From Streptomyces sp. DH5 (GTDB lineage: Bacteria > Actinomycetota > Actinomycetes > Streptomycetales > Streptomycetaceae), in assembly GCF_020873915.1 (NCBI RefSeq), contig NZ_JAHWGP010000004.1:248001-312000 (forward strand): a stretch of 64,000 bases of DNA, read 5' to 3'. This document shows, in pieces, positions 51,748 to 61,506 of this stretch (its first letter is position 1; every line of letters begins with the position of its first letter). The translations under genes and the position numbers were made by a program. Under the pieces are notes generated by a model, which saw only the letters and a program-made list of their open reading frames with translations, was not told the origin of the DNA and did no database searches.

Positions 51748-52407
51748 GTGAGACGGCCCGGCGCCGTCGTAAGACGAGCAGGTGGATACGTGACGAATCT
51801 GATGCCCTCAGCCGCCGGCGAGCCCTCGATCGGTGGTGGCCTCGGCGACCAGGTCTACAACCGGCTGCTCAACGAGCGGATCATCTTCCTCGGCCAGCCG
51901 GTCGACGACGACATTGCCAACAAGATCACCGCACAGCTGCTGCTCCTTGCCGCCGACCCGGACAAGGACATTTACCTGTACATCAACAGCCCCGGCGGCT
52001 CCATCACGGCCGGCATGGCGATCTACGACACCATGCAGTTCATCAAGAACGACGTGGTGACGATCGCGATGGGCCTGGCGGCCTCCATGGGCCAGTTCCT
52101 GCTGAGCGCCGGCACCCCCGGCAAGCGCTTCGCGCTGCCGAACGCCGAGATCCTGATCCACCAGCCGTCCGCCGGTCTGGCCGGTTCCGCCTCGGACATC
52201 AAGATCCACGCCGAGCGCCTGCTGCACACCAAGAAGCGCATGGCCGAGCTGACGTCCCAGCACACCGGTCAGTCGGTCGAGCAGATCACCCGCGACTCCG
52301 ACCGCGACCGCTGGTTCGACGCCTTCGAGGCCAAGGAGTACGGCCTCATCGACGACGTCATCCCCACGGCCGCCGGCATGCCGGGCGGCGGCGGCACCGG
52401 GGCCTGA
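51748..52407 (+). CDS. clpP1: ATP-dependent Clp protease proteolytic subunit 1
   Basis: 219 residues from the GTG at 51748, the length I recall for Streptomyces ClpP1. In-frame GTG at 51790 (better ribosome site) and ATG at 51802 are alternatives, and the N-terminus is removed on maturation anyway. It is a serine peptidase forming heptameric rings with ClpP2, fed by ClpX or ClpC. Catalytic Ser is in [17 protein letters not shown], His in [17 protein letters not shown], and Asp near [19 protein letters not shown]. First gene of the clpP1-clpP2 operon; ClpP1 is needed for normal aerial mycelium in Streptomyces. Confidence 0.96.
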   Translation: MRRPGAVVRRAGGYVTNLMPSAAGEPSIGGGLGDQVYNRLLNERIIFLGQPVDDDIANKITAQLLLLAADPDKDIYLYINSPGGSITAGMAIYDTMQFIKNDVVTIAMGLAASMGQFLLSAGTPGKRFALPNAEILIHQPSAGLAGSASDIKIHAERLLHTKKRMAELTSQHTGQSVEQITRDSDRDRWFDAFEAKEYGLIDDVIPTAAGMPGGGGTGA

Positions 52408-52522
52408 GCGGCCGTACGGGGCCCCGCGGCCCCGTAGACGCCCCCACCGGGCCCCGCCCCGGGTCCGGTGCACAGCCCCAGCAGCCCCAGGCGACCGCCT
52501 CAGCCCCCTTCCAGGAGACACT

Positions 52523-53203
52523 GTGAACGACTTCCCCGGCAGCGGCCTGTACGACCGTACGCGCGCCGAGTACACCGGCCCCACGGCCGAGTCCCGCTAC
52601 GTCATCCCGCGCTTCGTCGAGCGCACCTCCCAGGGCATCCGCGAGTACGACCCGTACGCGAAGCTCTTCGAGGAGCGTGTCATCTTCCTCGGCGTGCAGA
52701 TCGACGACGCCTCCGCCAACGACGTCATGGCGCAGCTGCTGTGCCTGGAGTCGATGGACCCCGACCGTGACATCTCGGTCTACATCAACAGCCCCGGCGG
52801 CTCCTTCACCGCGCTGACGGCGATCTACGACACGATGCAGTACGTGAAGCCGGACATCCAGACGGTCTGCATGGGCCAGGCGGCCTCCGCCGCCGCCGTC
52901 CTGCTGGCCGCCGGCACGCCCGGCAAGCGCATGGCCCTGCCGAACGCGCGCGTGCTGATCCACCAGCCGTACAGCGAGACGGGCCGCGGTCAGGTCTCCG
53001 ACCTGGAGATCGCCGCCAACGAGATCCTGCGGATGCGCACGCAGCTGGAGGACATGCTGGCCAAGCACTCCACCCGGCCGATCGAGAAGATCCGCGAGGA
53101 CATCGAGCGCGACAAGATCCTCACGGCCGAGGACGCGCTGGAGTACGGCCTGATCGACCAGATCATCACCACCCGGAAGATGGACAACGCCAGCCTGCGC
53201 TGA
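52523..53203 (+). CDS. clpP2: ATP-dependent Clp protease proteolytic subunit 2
   Basis: 226 residues from the GTG at 52523; AGGAG lies just upstream. Second ClpP paralogue, 115 bases after clpP1 and probably in the same operon. The N-terminus has a propeptide-like stretch ([20 protein letters not shown]). Catalytic Ser is in [17 protein letters not shown] and His in [16 protein letters not shown]. Mixed ClpP1P2 rings are the active form in actinobacteria. Next gene is clpX. Confidence 0.97.
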   Translation: MNDFPGSGLYDRTRAEYTGPTAESRYVIPRFVERTSQGIREYDPYAKLFEERVIFLGVQIDDASANDVMAQLLCLESMDPDRDISVYINSPGGSFTALTAIYDTMQYVKPDIQTVCMGQAASAAAVLLAAGTPGKRMALPNARVLIHQPYSETGRGQVSDLEIAANEILRMRTQLEDMLAKHSTRPIEKIREDIERDKILTAEDALEYGLIDQIITTRKMDNASLR

Positions 53204-53230
53204 CGCGGGACGGGGTGTAACGTCTGCCGC

Positions 53231-53280
53231 CCCTTGGCACGGTTTGGCACGGTCCACGTCAAAGTGAACCGTGCCAAGGG
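53231..53280 (+). other. Inverted repeat in the clpP2-clpX spacer
   Basis: CCCTTGGCACGGTT (53231-53244) pairs exactly with AACCGTGCCAAGGG (53267-53280), loop 22 bases; GGCACGGT is also repeated inside the loop (53246-53253). It may be a partial terminator that separates clpX transcription from clpP1P2. A promoter for clpX is likely between here and 53389. Confidence 0.6.
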
Positions 53281-53388
53281 GGGCCCGGACGGGGTGCCAG
53301 GCAAGGTACCGTCGACATAAGGCAGCACCAGGAGCCGCCGGACATTCATCGATGTCCGGTCGTCTCCCAGGCGAAGGGGAAGCACACC

Positions 53389-54675
53389 GTGGCACGCATC
53401 GGTGACGGCGGCGATCTGCTCAAGTGCTCGTTCTGCGGCAAGAGCCAGAAGCAGGTCAAGAAGCTCATCGCAGGGCCCGGTGTGTACATCTGCGACGAGT
53501 GCATCGATCTCTGCAACGAGATCATCGAGGAAGAGCTCGCGGAGACCAGTGAGGTCCGCTGGGAGGAGCTTCCCAAGCCCCGCGAGATCTACGAGTTCCT
53601 CGAGGGGTACGTGGTGGGGCAGGAGGCCGCCAAGAAGGCCCTCTCCGTCGCCGTGTACAACCACTACAAGCGAGTCCAGGCCGGCGAGAACGGCGGCGCG
53701 CAGGGCCGCGAGGACGCCATCGAGCTGGCGAAGTCGAACATCCTGCTGCTGGGCCCCACCGGCTCCGGCAAGACCCTCCTCGCCCAGACCCTCGCCCGCA
53801 TGCTGAACGTGCCGTTCGCGATCGCCGACGCCACGGCGCTCACCGAGGCCGGGTACGTCGGTGAGGACGTCGAGAACATCCTGCTGAAGCTGATCCAGGC
53901 GGCCGACTACGACGTCAAGAAGGCCGAGACCGGGATCATCTACATCGACGAGATCGACAAGGTCGCCCGCAAGAGCGAGAACCCGTCGATCACCCGCGAC
54001 GTAAGCGGCGAGGGCGTGCAGCAGGCCCTGCTGAAGATCCTCGAGGGCACCACGGCCTCCGTCCCGCCGCAGGGCGGACGCAAGCACCCGCACCAGGAGT
54101 TCATCCAGATCGACACGACGAACGTCCTGTTCATCGTGGGCGGCGCCTTCGCCGGTCTTGAGAAGATCATCGAGGGCCGGGCCGGCGCCAAGGGCATCGG
54201 CTTCGGCGCGACGATCCGCTCCAAGCGGGAGATGGAGTCCAAGGACCAGTTCGAGGAGGTCATGCCGGAGGACCTGGTCAAGTTCGGCATGATCCCCGAG
54301 TTCATCGGCCGGCTCCCGGTCCTCACGAGCGTCCACAACCTGGACCGCGAGGCCCTGCTCCAGATCCTCGTCGAGCCGCGCAACGCCCTGGTGAAGCAGT
54401 ACCAGCGCCTCTTCGAACTCGACGGCGTGGAGCTGGACTTCGAGCGCGAGGCGCTGGAGGCCATCGCCGACCAGGCCATCCTCCGCCAGACCGGCGCCCG
54501 CGGACTGCGCGCCATCATGGAGGAGGTCCTCCAGGGCGTGATGTACGAGGTCCCGTCCCGCAAGGACGTCGCCCGGGTCGTCATCACGGCCGACGTGGTC
54601 CTCTCCAACGTCAACCCGACCCTGATCCCGCGCGACGCCCGCGGCCGGGGCTCCGGCGAGCAGAAGACGGCGTAA
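53389..54675 (+). CDS. clpX: Clp protease ATP-binding subunit ClpX
   Basis: 428 residues from the GTG at 53389 (GAAGGGGAAG upstream). AAA+ unfoldase that selects substrates and feeds them to ClpP. The N-terminal zinc-binding domain has the four-Cys set in [16 protein letters not shown] and [11 protein letters not shown]. Walker [19 protein letters not shown], Walker [17 protein letters not shown], sensor and arginine-finger region [20 protein letters not shown], and the ClpP-docking loop IGF (KGIGFGATI) are all present. Normal length, intact. Confidence 0.98.
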   Translation: MARIGDGGDLLKCSFCGKSQKQVKKLIAGPGVYICDECIDLCNEIIEEELAETSEVRWEELPKPREIYEFLEGYVVGQEAAKKALSVAVYNHYKRVQAGENGGAQGREDAIELAKSNILLLGPTGSGKTLLAQTLARMLNVPFAIADATALTEAGYVGEDVENILLKLIQAADYDVKKAETGIIYIDEIDKVARKSENPSITRDVSGEGVQQALLKILEGTTASVPPQGGRKHPHQEFIQIDTTNVLFIVGGAFAGLEKIIEGRAGAKGIGFGATIRSKREMESKDQFEEVMPEDLVKFGMIPEFIGRLPVLTSVHNLDREALLQILVEPRNALVKQYQRLFELDGVELDFEREALEAIADQAILRQTGARGLRAIMEEVLQGVMYEVPSRKDVARVVITADVVLSNVNPTLIPRDARGRGSGEQKTA

Positions 54676-54695
54676 CCGCCGCGGCGTTCACAGCG

Positions 54696-54738
54696 ACGGG
54701 AGAAGGGCCCCGGCCGACGGCCGGGGCCCTTCTCCCGT
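54696..54738 (+). terminator. 20-bp stem-loop terminator after clpX
   Basis: 54696-54715 pairs perfectly with 54719-54738 around a 3-base loop. It lies between convergent clpX and the minus-strand membrane protein gene and can serve both. Confidence 0.9.
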
Positions 54739-54770
54739 GCGGACGATTCTCCCGCGCGGACGACTCGGGG

Positions 54771-55658
54771 TCAGGCCTCGACCCGTGCGGCGGAGCGCAG
54801 TTCGACGGCGAACGCGGCGACGTCGTTCGTGGCGAGACCGCCGCTGCCGCCCTTCTGAGCCGCCGCCAGGTCCAGTCCGTTGACCACGCCGTAGGTGCTG
54901 TGGTCCGCCCACACGCACACCGGCATCTCGAGCTTGGTGGCGCCCTCGGCGATCACGGCCGTCTGGCACTTCATGACGGCGCCGTCCAGACCGTCCGGCT
55001 CGACCGTCTGGGGGTCGCCCTTCCAGGTGACCGTCTCCTTCGCACCGGCGGTGTCGCCGGTGTCCTTGGAGTTCTCGTGGGCGTTGACGAAGGCCTTGTC
55101 GATGGAGCCCTCCGGGTCGCTGATCTCCCCGTAGGCGCCGTTGAACGCCATCGCCTTGCCGAGCTGGGTGGACGAGCCGGTGGCGTAGGACGCCTTCACG
55201 ACCTTGCCGCCCTCGATGCCGATCTTCTCCAGGTCGGCCTCGGACTTCGTCCCCGTCGGACCGCCGTCGCCCGAACCAGACGATCCGCCGCCCTTCTTGT
55301 ACTCGCCGACCGAGGTCGGCGGCACCAGCTTGTGCGGCCCGTCGTCCGCGATGTCAGAGCCGCCGCCCCCGCCGATCACGAAGTAGGCGCCCACGCCGAT
55401 CGCCGCGACGACCGCGACGGCGCCGACGATGAGGGCGGTCTTCCTGCCGCCTCCGCCCGCGGCGGCAGGCTGCTGCTGGGGCGGCGTGCCGTACGGGGCC
55501 TGGCCGTAGGGCGGCTGCTGGCCGTACGGAGGCTGCTGCGGCGGGACACCGGGCTGCTGCGGGTGGCCGTAGCCGGGCTGCGGAGCCTGCGGCTGCCCGC
55601 CGTACGGCCCCGGCTGCTGGGGCTGCCCCCCGTACGGGCCCGGCTGGTGGTGACTCAT
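54771..55658 (-). CDS. Membrane-anchored protein with Pro/Gln/Gly-rich N-terminus, paralogue B
   Basis: 295 residues from the ATG at 55658, with GGAAGGAAG upstream. Cytoplasmic N-terminal 70 residues of PGPYGGQPQQ and PPYGQ repeats; one membrane helix (ALIVGAVAVVAAIGVGAYFV); a Gly linker; then an extracytoplasmic domain of about 190 residues, with two Cys (MKCQTAVI and MPVCVWADHSTYG) that may form a disulfide. It is the second of two tandem paralogues. The outer domains differ clearly, while the membrane-helix DNA is identical over 74 bases. Conserved in Streptomyces, function unknown. Confidence 0.82.
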   Translation of the reverse strand: MSHHQPGPYGGQPQQPGPYGGQPQAPQPGYGHPQQPGVPPQQPPYGQQPPYGQAPYGTPPQQQPAAAGGGGRKTALIVGAVAVVAAIGVGAYFVIGGGGGSDIADDGPHKLVPPTSVGEYKKGGGSSGSGDGGPTGTKSEADLEKIGIEGGKVVKASYATGSSTQLGKAMAFNGAYGEISDPEGSIDKAFVNAHENSKDTGDTAGAKETVTWKGDPQTVEPDGLDGAVMKCQTAVIAEGATKLEMPVCVWADHSTYGVVNGLDLAAAQKGGSGGLATNDVAAFAVELRSAARVEA

Positions 55659-55692
55659 TGCTTCCTTCCCCCTCCAGTCACTGCCGCGGCGG

Positions 55693-56649
55693 TCAGGCCT
55701 TGGTGCGGACCTCGTCGCGCAGCTTGGTGGTGATGTCCGACGCGGCGCTCTTGGTGATGTCCTTGGTGTTGTCACCGGGGGAGACCACCGCGATGGTGCT
55801 GTAGTCGCCCCAGGCGCAGAACCAGTTGGTCGTTTCCTTCTTGGTGAGGTTGTTGGTGCCCTTGGCCGCCTGGCACTTCATCACCGCGCCGTCGATGTCG
55901 ACCGACTCCGGCTCACCGACCAGCTCGGACATGAGCTCGTTGTCCGATCCCTTCTCCGTCTCCTTCTTGAGGGACGCGAAGATCTTGTCGACCGCGGCCT
56001 CCGGATCGGTGACCTCGCCGTAGGCGCCGAAGAAGGACACGCCCTTCGCGGTCAGCAGCTCGGACTGGTCGGGGATCGAGGTCGGGTCCTGCGGGTCGTA
56101 GTCGCTGAAGTCGGCCGTCGAGTAGGCGGCGGCGACGGACTTGCCGTCCTTGATGCCGCCCTTGGCCAGGTCCTTCGCCATGCTCGAGCTGGTGTCCTCG
56201 CCGCCCTCGCCGACCCGCGTGTACTCGCCCAGCACCTTCTCCGGCGTCGCCAGCGTGTGCGCGCCGTCGTCCTCCAGGCCGGCCGCGCCGCCGCCCCCGC
56301 CGATCACGAAGTAGGCGCCCACGCCGATCGCCGCGACGACCGCGACGGCGCCGACGATGATGGCGGCCTTCTTGCCGCCGCCGCCCGAGGCGGGCGGCTG
56401 GGGCGGCACGCCGTACGGCGCCTGGCCGTAGGGGGGCTGCTGCCCGTACGGGGCCTGCTGCGGCGGGACGCCGGGCTGGCCGGGCTGCTGCGGGTAGCCG
56501 TAGCCGGGCTGACCGGGCGGCTGGGCCTGCTGGGGGTAGCCGTAGCCGGGCTGCGGAGCCTGCGGCTGCTGGCCGTAAGGTCCCGGCTGGCCGTACGGCC
56601 CGGGCTGCTGGGGCTGCCCGCCGTACGGGCCCGGCTGGTTGTAGCTCAT
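55693..56649 (-). CDS. Membrane-anchored protein with Pro/Gln/Gly-rich N-terminus, paralogue A
   Basis: 318 residues from the ATG at 56649 (GAGGGGAACC upstream). Same plan as the next gene: PGPYG/YGYPQQ repeats to residue about 95, membrane helix AAIIVGAVAVVAAIGVGAYF, Gly linker, and an outer domain with Cys in MKCQAAKG and WFCAWGDYSTIAVV. The shared (V/A)CxWxDxST block suggests a common fold, probably binding a ligand or partner outside. 34 bases separate the two genes, so they form an operon. Divergent from valS, sharing a 137-base promoter region. Confidence 0.82.
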   Translation of the reverse strand: MSYNQPGPYGGQPQQPGPYGQPGPYGQQPQAPQPGYGYPQQAQPPGQPGYGYPQQPGQPGVPPQQAPYGQQPPYGQAPYGVPPQPPASGGGGKKAAIIVGAVAVVAAIGVGAYFVIGGGGGAAGLEDDGAHTLATPEKVLGEYTRVGEGGEDTSSSMAKDLAKGGIKDGKSVAAAYSTADFSDYDPQDPTSIPDQSELLTAKGVSFFGAYGEVTDPEAAVDKIFASLKKETEKGSDNELMSELVGEPESVDIDGAVMKCQAAKGTNNLTKKETTNWFCAWGDYSTIAVVSPGDNTKDITKSAASDITTKLRDEVRTKA

Positions 56650-56739
56650 TACTGGGTTCCCCTCCAGATGCTTACGCGTTGCTGACATCCTGACTCAGGA
56701 GGGAAGCGTTCAGGCCAGTGGGGGTCGCACCGTTACAAA

Positions 56740-56779
56740 CGAAACGCGTTTCGGGACAGGCTCGTGACGCCTCTAAACT
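56740..56779 (+). promoter_or_regulatory. valS promoter with overlapping palindrome
   Basis: CGAAACGCGTTTCG (56740-56753) is a perfect 14-bp palindrome covering the expected -35 position. TAAACT at 56774-56779 is a good -10. The GTG start of valS is 7 bases after it, so transcription probably begins at or within a base or two of the start codon, giving a leaderless message. The palindrome is suited to a repressor, possibly LacI-type. Confidence 0.6.
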
Positions 56780-56786
56780 GAGCCCC

Positions 56787-59411
56787 GTGACCGAGAACGC
56801 TCAGCAGCAGCCACCAGCGCCCACCACCGAACTGCCGACCCAGTACGCGCCGGCCGATGTAGAGGGGCCGCTGTACGAGCGCTGGGTGGAGCGCGGTTAC
56901 TTCGAGGCGGACGAGAAGAGCGACAAGCCGCCGTTCACCGTCGTCATCCCCCCGCCGAACGTCACGGGCAGCCTGCACCTCGGGCACGCGTTCGAGCACA
57001 CGCTGATCGACGCCCTCACCCGCCGCAAGCGCATGCAGGGCTTCGAGACGCTGTGGCAGCCCGGCATGGACCACGCCGGCATCGCCACGCAGAACGTCGT
57101 CGAGCGGGAGCTCGCCAAGGAGGGCAAGTCCCGCCACGACCTGGGCCGCGAGGCGTTCGTCGAGCGGGTCTGGCAGTGGAAGGGCGAGTCCGGCGGGCAG
57201 ATCTCCGGCCAGATGCGCCGCCTCGGCGACGGCGTCGCCTGGTCGCGTGAGCGCTTCACCATGGACGAGGGCCTGTCGACGGCCGTCCAGACCATCTTCA
57301 AGCGGCTCTACGAGGACGAGCTGATCTACCGTGCCGAGCGCATCATCAACTGGTGCCCGCGCTGTCTGACCGCGATCTCCGACATCGAGGTCGACTACCA
57401 GGAGGACGACGGCGAGCTCGTCTCCATGAAGTACGGCGACGGGGACGACACCATCGTCGTCGCCACGACCCGCGCCGAGACGATGCTCGGTGACACCGCC
57501 GTCGCGGTCCACCCCGAGGACGAGCGCTACAAGCACCTGGTCGGCAAGCTCATCAAGCTGCCGCTGACCGACCGCTCCATCCCGGTCGTCGCCGACGAGC
57601 ACGTCGACCCCGAGTTCGGCACGGGCGCCGTCAAGGTGACCCCGGCCCACGACCCGAACGACTTCGAGATCGGCCGGCGCCACGACCTGCCCGCGATCAC
57701 GGTCATGGACGAGCACGCCGTCATCACCGCCCACGGCCCGTTCCAGGGCCTGGACCGGCTGGAGGCCCGTTCCGCCATCGTCGCCGCGCTGCGCGCCGAG
57801 GGCCGGATCGTCGCCGAGAAGCGGCCCTACGTCCACTCCGTCGGCCACTGCTCACGCTGCAAGACCACCATCGAGCCGCGGCTGTCCATGCAGTGGTGGG
57901 TCAAGGTCGGCCCGCTGGCGAAGGCGGCCGGTGACGCCGTCCGCGACGGCCGGGTCAAGATCCACCCGCAGGAGATGGAGAAGCGGTACTTCGACTGGGT
58001 CGACAACCTCCACGACTGGTGCATCTCGCGGCAGTTGTGGTGGGGCCACCGCATCCCCGTCTGGTACGGGCCAAAGGGCGAGGTCGTCTGCGTCGGACCG
58101 GACGACGAGGCGCCGACCGGTGAGGGCTGGCACCAGGACACCGACGTCCTCGACACCTGGTTCTCCTCCGGCCTGTGGCCGTTCTCCACGCTCGGCTGGC
58201 CCGAGGAGACCGGATCGCTCGCGAAGTTCTACCCGAACTCCGTCCTGGTCACCGGCTACGACATCCTCTTCTTCTGGGTCGCCCGGATGATGATGTTCGG
58301 CCTGTACGCGATGGACGGCACCCCGCCGTTCCACACCATCGCCCTGCACGGCATGGTCCGCGACCAGTTCGGCAAGAAGATGTCGAAGTCCTTCGGCAAC
58401 GCGGTCAACCCGCTGGACTGGATGGACAAGTACGGCTCCGACGCCCTGCGCTTCACCCTCGCGCGCGGCGCCAACCCGGGCGTCGACGTCCCGATCGGCG
58501 AGGACTGGGTCCAGGGCTCGCGCAACTTCGCCAACAAGATCTGGAACGCGACGCGGTTCGCGCTGATGAACGGCGCGACGGTCGAGGGTCCGCTGCCGGA
58601 CGCGTCACAGATGTCGCCGACCGACCGCTGGATCCTCTCCCGGCTGAACTCGGTCGTCGCCGAAGTCGACGCGTACTACGACGACTTCCAGTTCGCCAAG
58701 CTGTCGGACGCGCTGTTCCACTTCGCGTGGGACGAGGTCTTCGACTGGTACGTCGAGCTGTCCAAGACGACCTTCCAGGCGGGCGGCGCGCCGGCCGAGG
58801 TCAGCAAGCGGGTCCTCGGCGAGGTCCTCGACGTCACGCTGCGGCTGCTGCACCCGGTGGTCCCGTTCGTCACGGAGACCCTCTGGACCACGCTGACCGG
58901 CGGCGAGTCGGTCGTCGTCGCCGACTGGCCGTCCGACAGCGGTTTCCGGGACGCGGACGCCGAGCGGGAGATCGAGACGCTCCAGTCGGTGATCACCGAG
59001 GTCCGCCGCTTCCGCGCCGACCAGGGGCTGCAGCCCGGCCAGCGGGTTCCGGCCCGGCTGACGCTCTCCGGGACGGCGCTCGCCCCGCACGAGCCGGCCG
59101 TCCGGCAGCTGCTGCGTCTCCAGCCGGAGGGTGACGCCTTCACCGCCACGGCGACCCTGCCGGTGGCGGGCGTCGAGGTCGCGCTGGACCTGTCCGGCGT
59201 GATCGACGTCGCCGCCGAGCGGAAGCGCCTGGCCAAGGACCTCGCCGCCGCCGAGAAGGAGAAGGCGCAGGCGACGGCGAAGCTGGGCAACGAGGCGTTC
59301 CTGGCGAAGGCGCCGGACCAGGTGGTCGACAAGATCCGCACCCGGCTGGCGAAGGCGGAGGACGACATCGTCCGCATCCAGTCCCAGCTGGACCGCCTCC
59401 CGGCAGCCTGA
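56787..59411 (+). CDS. valS: Valyl-tRNA synthetase
   Basis: 874 residues from the GTG at 56787; a longer open frame upstream crosses the promoter and is rejected. Class I synthetase that charges tRNA-Val. HIGH motif variant HLGH at residues 64-67 in [22 protein letters not shown] at 531-535 in [17 protein letters not shown]. The CP1 editing domain includes [17 protein letters not shown] and [19 protein letters not shown], which remove mischarged threonine. The C-terminal anticodon-binding helices and the coiled-coil arm (from about residue 805, [18 protein letters not shown]) are complete. Confidence 0.98.
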   Translation: MTENAQQQPPAPTTELPTQYAPADVEGPLYERWVERGYFEADEKSDKPPFTVVIPPPNVTGSLHLGHAFEHTLIDALTRRKRMQGFETLWQPGMDHAGIATQNVVERELAKEGKSRHDLGREAFVERVWQWKGESGGQISGQMRRLGDGVAWSRERFTMDEGLSTAVQTIFKRLYEDELIYRAERIINWCPRCLTAISDIEVDYQEDDGELVSMKYGDGDDTIVVATTRAETMLGDTAVAVHPEDERYKHLVGKLIKLPLTDRSIPVVADEHVDPEFGTGAVKVTPAHDPNDFEIGRRHDLPAITVMDEHAVITAHGPFQGLDRLEARSAIVAALRAEGRIVAEKRPYVHSVGHCSRCKTTIEPRLSMQWWVKVGPLAKAAGDAVRDGRVKIHPQEMEKRYFDWVDNLHDWCISRQLWWGHRIPVWYGPKGEVVCVGPDDEAPTGEGWHQDTDVLDTWFSSGLWPFSTLGWPEETGSLAKFYPNSVLVTGYDILFFWVARMMMFGLYAMDGTPPFHTIALHGMVRDQFGKKMSKSFGNAVNPLDWMDKYGSDALRFTLARGANPGVDVPIGEDWVQGSRNFANKIWNATRFALMNGATVEGPLPDASQMSPTDRWILSRLNSVVAEVDAYYDDFQFAKLSDALFHFAWDEVFDWYVELSKTTFQAGGAPAEVSKRVLGEVLDVTLRLLHPVVPFVTETLWTTLTGGESVVVADWPSDSGFRDADAEREIETLQSVITEVRRFRADQGLQPGQRVPARLTLSGTALAPHEPAVRQLLRLQPEGDAFTATATLPVAGVEVALDLSGVIDVAAERKRLAKDLAAAEKEKAQATAKLGNEAFLAKAPDQVVDKIRTRLAKAEDDIVRIQSQLDRLPAA

Positions 59412-59498
59412 CCCGCCTCCGGGTCCGGCCCCGCCTCTGCGGGACCGGACCTGCCGGGGCGGCTCCCACCCGCCGCCGCGGGCCGGTTCGCCGCCGCT

Positions 59499-59613
59499 GT
59501 GGGCAAGTCGTGCCTCCCTCGTGCCCGAAGGGCCTGGGAGGCACCCCGCAAGCGCGGGCGAGTGGAGCAACCCACCGAAGGAGACCCCCGAGCTGAACAG
59601 CTTCGGGGGTTTT
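59499..59613 (+). ncRNA. Candidate structured RNA with intrinsic terminator
   Basis: Downstream of valS the plus strand can fold into GTGGG (59499-59503) with CCCAC (59571-59575), enclosing hairpin TGCCTCCC/GGGAGGCA (59511-59518 with 59536-59543) and hairpin CCCGC/GCGGG (59545-59549 with 59554-59558). Then comes a terminator-like stem from ACCCCCGA (59584-59591) to TCGGGGGT (59603-59610) followed by TTTT. CCGAAG (59575-59580) could instead pair with CTTCGG (59601-59606) and break the terminator. A U-tract is unusual among the hairpins in this window. It may be a small RNA, an attenuator or only the valS terminator. No Rfam family recognised. Confidence 0.45.
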
Positions 59614-59639
59614 CGGCTGCCCGGGTGGGGGTGGGCCGC

Positions 59640-59960
59640 GCCGCTCGGCGCTCACGAGGTGCCTCCCCCAGAGGGGGTGCCCCCAGCGCCCACCCGTGCC
59701 GCCCCAGCGGCACGACTGCCCGCAGCTTGGCGGGGGTGTTCCCCGCGCAGCGTGGCTGGGGTGCCACCCGCAATGTGGCTTGTGCAGGGCCCCGACGGCG
59801 GCGGCCGTCCCTCCGGGTGCTGCCCGCGCAGCGTGGCTCGGGTGGTGTCCGAGGCGTGGCGGGGACGCTGCCCGCAGCTCGGTTGGGGTGCTGCTCGCGG
59901 CGTGGCGGGGGTGCCACCCGCAGCATGGCGGGGTGCTGCCCGCGGCGGGCGGGCGGGACG
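59640..59960 (-). repeat. Dispersed intergenic repeat, copy 2, with degenerate tandem units
   Basis: The reverse complement of 59646-59730 shares blocks GCGGGCAGTCGTGCCGCTGG, GGGTGGGCGC and GGCACCTCG plus GAGCGCC with 4341-4402. From 59730 to 59950 the minus strand repeats a roughly 30-base unit with the core CTGCGGGCAGCACCCCGCC, diverged by substitutions and small indels. No coding pattern. It fills most of the 589-base valS-folC gap. Confidence 0.6.
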
Positions 59961-59987
59961 GGACCGGGGGTGGTGGGGGGAGGTACG

Positions 59988-59993
59988 TAGACT
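59988..59993 (+). promoter_or_regulatory. -10 element of a leaderless folC promoter
   Basis: TAGACT ends 7 bases before the folC GTG at 60001, the same spacing as at valS, so the folC message probably starts at the start codon. There is no ribosome site. Confidence 0.5.
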
Positions 59994-60000
59994 GGGGTCC

Positions 60001-61500
60001 GTGAGTGAGCTCCCCCCGAATGACAGCGACTCCTTCGAGGAGATCGTCGCCGCCGAGACCGACCGCGACCCCGACCTCGCGGTGATCGAGGCCGGCAGCC
60101 GCACCCTGCGCACCCAGGGCGGCGGCCCCCAGGCGGACGTCCCCGCCCGCCCCGCCGACCCCGAGGTCGACAAGGCGCTGCGCGAGGTCGAGGCGGAGCT
60201 CGCCACCCGCTGGGGCGAGACCAAGCTGGAGCCCTCGGTCAGCCGGATCGCCGCCCTGATGGACGTCCTGGGCGAGCCCCAGCGCTCCTACCCCTCGATC
60301 CACATCACCGGCACCAACGGCAAGACCTCCACGGCCCGCATGATCGAGGCCCTGCTCGGCGCCTTCGAGCTGCGCACGGGCCGCTACACCTCCCCGCACG
60401 TCCAGTCGATCACCGAGCGGATCAGCCTCGACGGGGCCCCGGTCACCGCCGAGCGGTTCATCGAGACGTACCGGGACATCAAGCCGTACGTCGAGATGGT
60501 CGACTCCATGCAGGAGTACCGGCTTTCCTTCTTCGAGGTGCTCACCGGCATGGCGTACGCGGCCTTCGCCGACGCGCCCGTGGACGTGGCGGTCGTCGAG
60601 GTCGGCATGGGCGGCAGCTGGGACGCGACGAACGTGATCGACGGGAGCGTCGCCGTGGTGACGCCCATCGACCTGGACCACACCGACCGGCTCGGCACGA
60701 CACCCGCGGAGATCGCCGGCGAGAAGGCCGGCATCGTCAAGCGCGACGCGACGGTGATCATGGCGCAGCAGCCGGTGGACGCCGCGCAGGTGCTGCTGAA
60801 GAAGGCCGTCGAGGCGGACGCCACGGTGGCCAGGGAGGGTCTGGAGTTCGGGGTCGTCGCCCGGCAGGTCGCCGTCGGCGGCCAGCTGGTGACCCTGCGC
60901 GGACTCGGCGGTGAGTACCCCGAGGTGTACCTCCCGCTGCACGGCGCGCACCAGGCGCACAACGCGGCCGTGGCGCTCGCCGCCGTGGAGGCGTTCTTCG
61001 GTGTCGGCTCCCAGCACGCCCAGCCGCTCGACATCGACACGGTGCGCAAGGCGTTCGCCGCCGTCGCCTCTCCGGGACGGCTCGAAGTCGTACGGCGGTC
61101 GCCGACCGTCGTCCTGGACGCCGCGCACAACCCGGCGGGCGCGCGGGCGGCGGCCGAAGCGGTGGGTGAGGCGTTCCAGTTCAGCCGGCTCATCGGTGTG
61201 GTCGGCGCGAGCGGTGACAAGAACGTGCGCGGGCTGCTGGAGGCGTTCGAGCCGGTGTTCGCCGAGGTCGTCGTCACGCAGAACTCCAGCCACCGCGCGA
61301 TGGACGCCGACGAGCTCGCCGCGGTCGCCGTCGAGGTGTTCGGCGAGGACCGCGTCCAGGTCGAGCCGCGACTGCCGGACGCCCTGGAGGCCGCGATCAC
61401 CCTGGCCGAGGAGGAGGGCGAGTTCGCGGGCGGCGGCGTGCTCGTCACCGGTTCCGTCATCACGGTCGGCGAGGCCCGACTGCTCCTGGGGAAGGGCTGA
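60001..61500 (+). CDS. folC: Folylpolyglutamate synthase / dihydrofolate synthase
   Basis: 499 residues from the GTG at 60001. It adds glutamate to dihydropteroate and to folates using ATP. The Mur-ligase-type P-loop is SIHITGTNGKTSTARMIEAL; further marks are RYTSPHVQSITERISLDG, VEVGMGGSWDATNVI with the metal-binding Glu, VTPIDLDHTDRLGTTPAEIA, and in the C-terminal domain VVLDAAHNPAGARAAAEA. An N-terminal acidic extension of about 60 residues precedes the family core. Followed after 6 bases by a small membrane gene, then ndk, so these probably form one operon. Confidence 0.96.
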   Translation: MSELPPNDSDSFEEIVAAETDRDPDLAVIEAGSRTLRTQGGGPQADVPARPADPEVDKALREVEAELATRWGETKLEPSVSRIAALMDVLGEPQRSYPSIHITGTNGKTSTARMIEALLGAFELRTGRYTSPHVQSITERISLDGAPVTAERFIETYRDIKPYVEMVDSMQEYRLSFFEVLTGMAYAAFADAPVDVAVVEVGMGGSWDATNVIDGSVAVVTPIDLDHTDRLGTTPAEIAGEKAGIVKRDATVIMAQQPVDAAQVLLKKAVEADATVAREGLEFGVVARQVAVGGQLVTLRGLGGEYPEVYLPLHGAHQAHNAAVALAAVEAFFGVGSQHAQPLDIDTVRKAFAAVASPGRLEVVRRSPTVVLDAAHNPAGARAAAEAVGEAFQFSRLIGVVGASGDKNVRGLLEAFEPVFAEVVVTQNSSHRAMDADELAAVAVEVFGEDRVQVEPRLPDALEAAITLAEEEGEFAGGGVLVTGSVITVGEARLLLGKG

Positions 61501-61506
61501 GTTCCC

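Noticed and set aside
56650-56786. T-box riboswitch for valS
   Set aside because: The -10 element lies 7 bases before the start codon, leaving no leader. No T-box consensus was seen.
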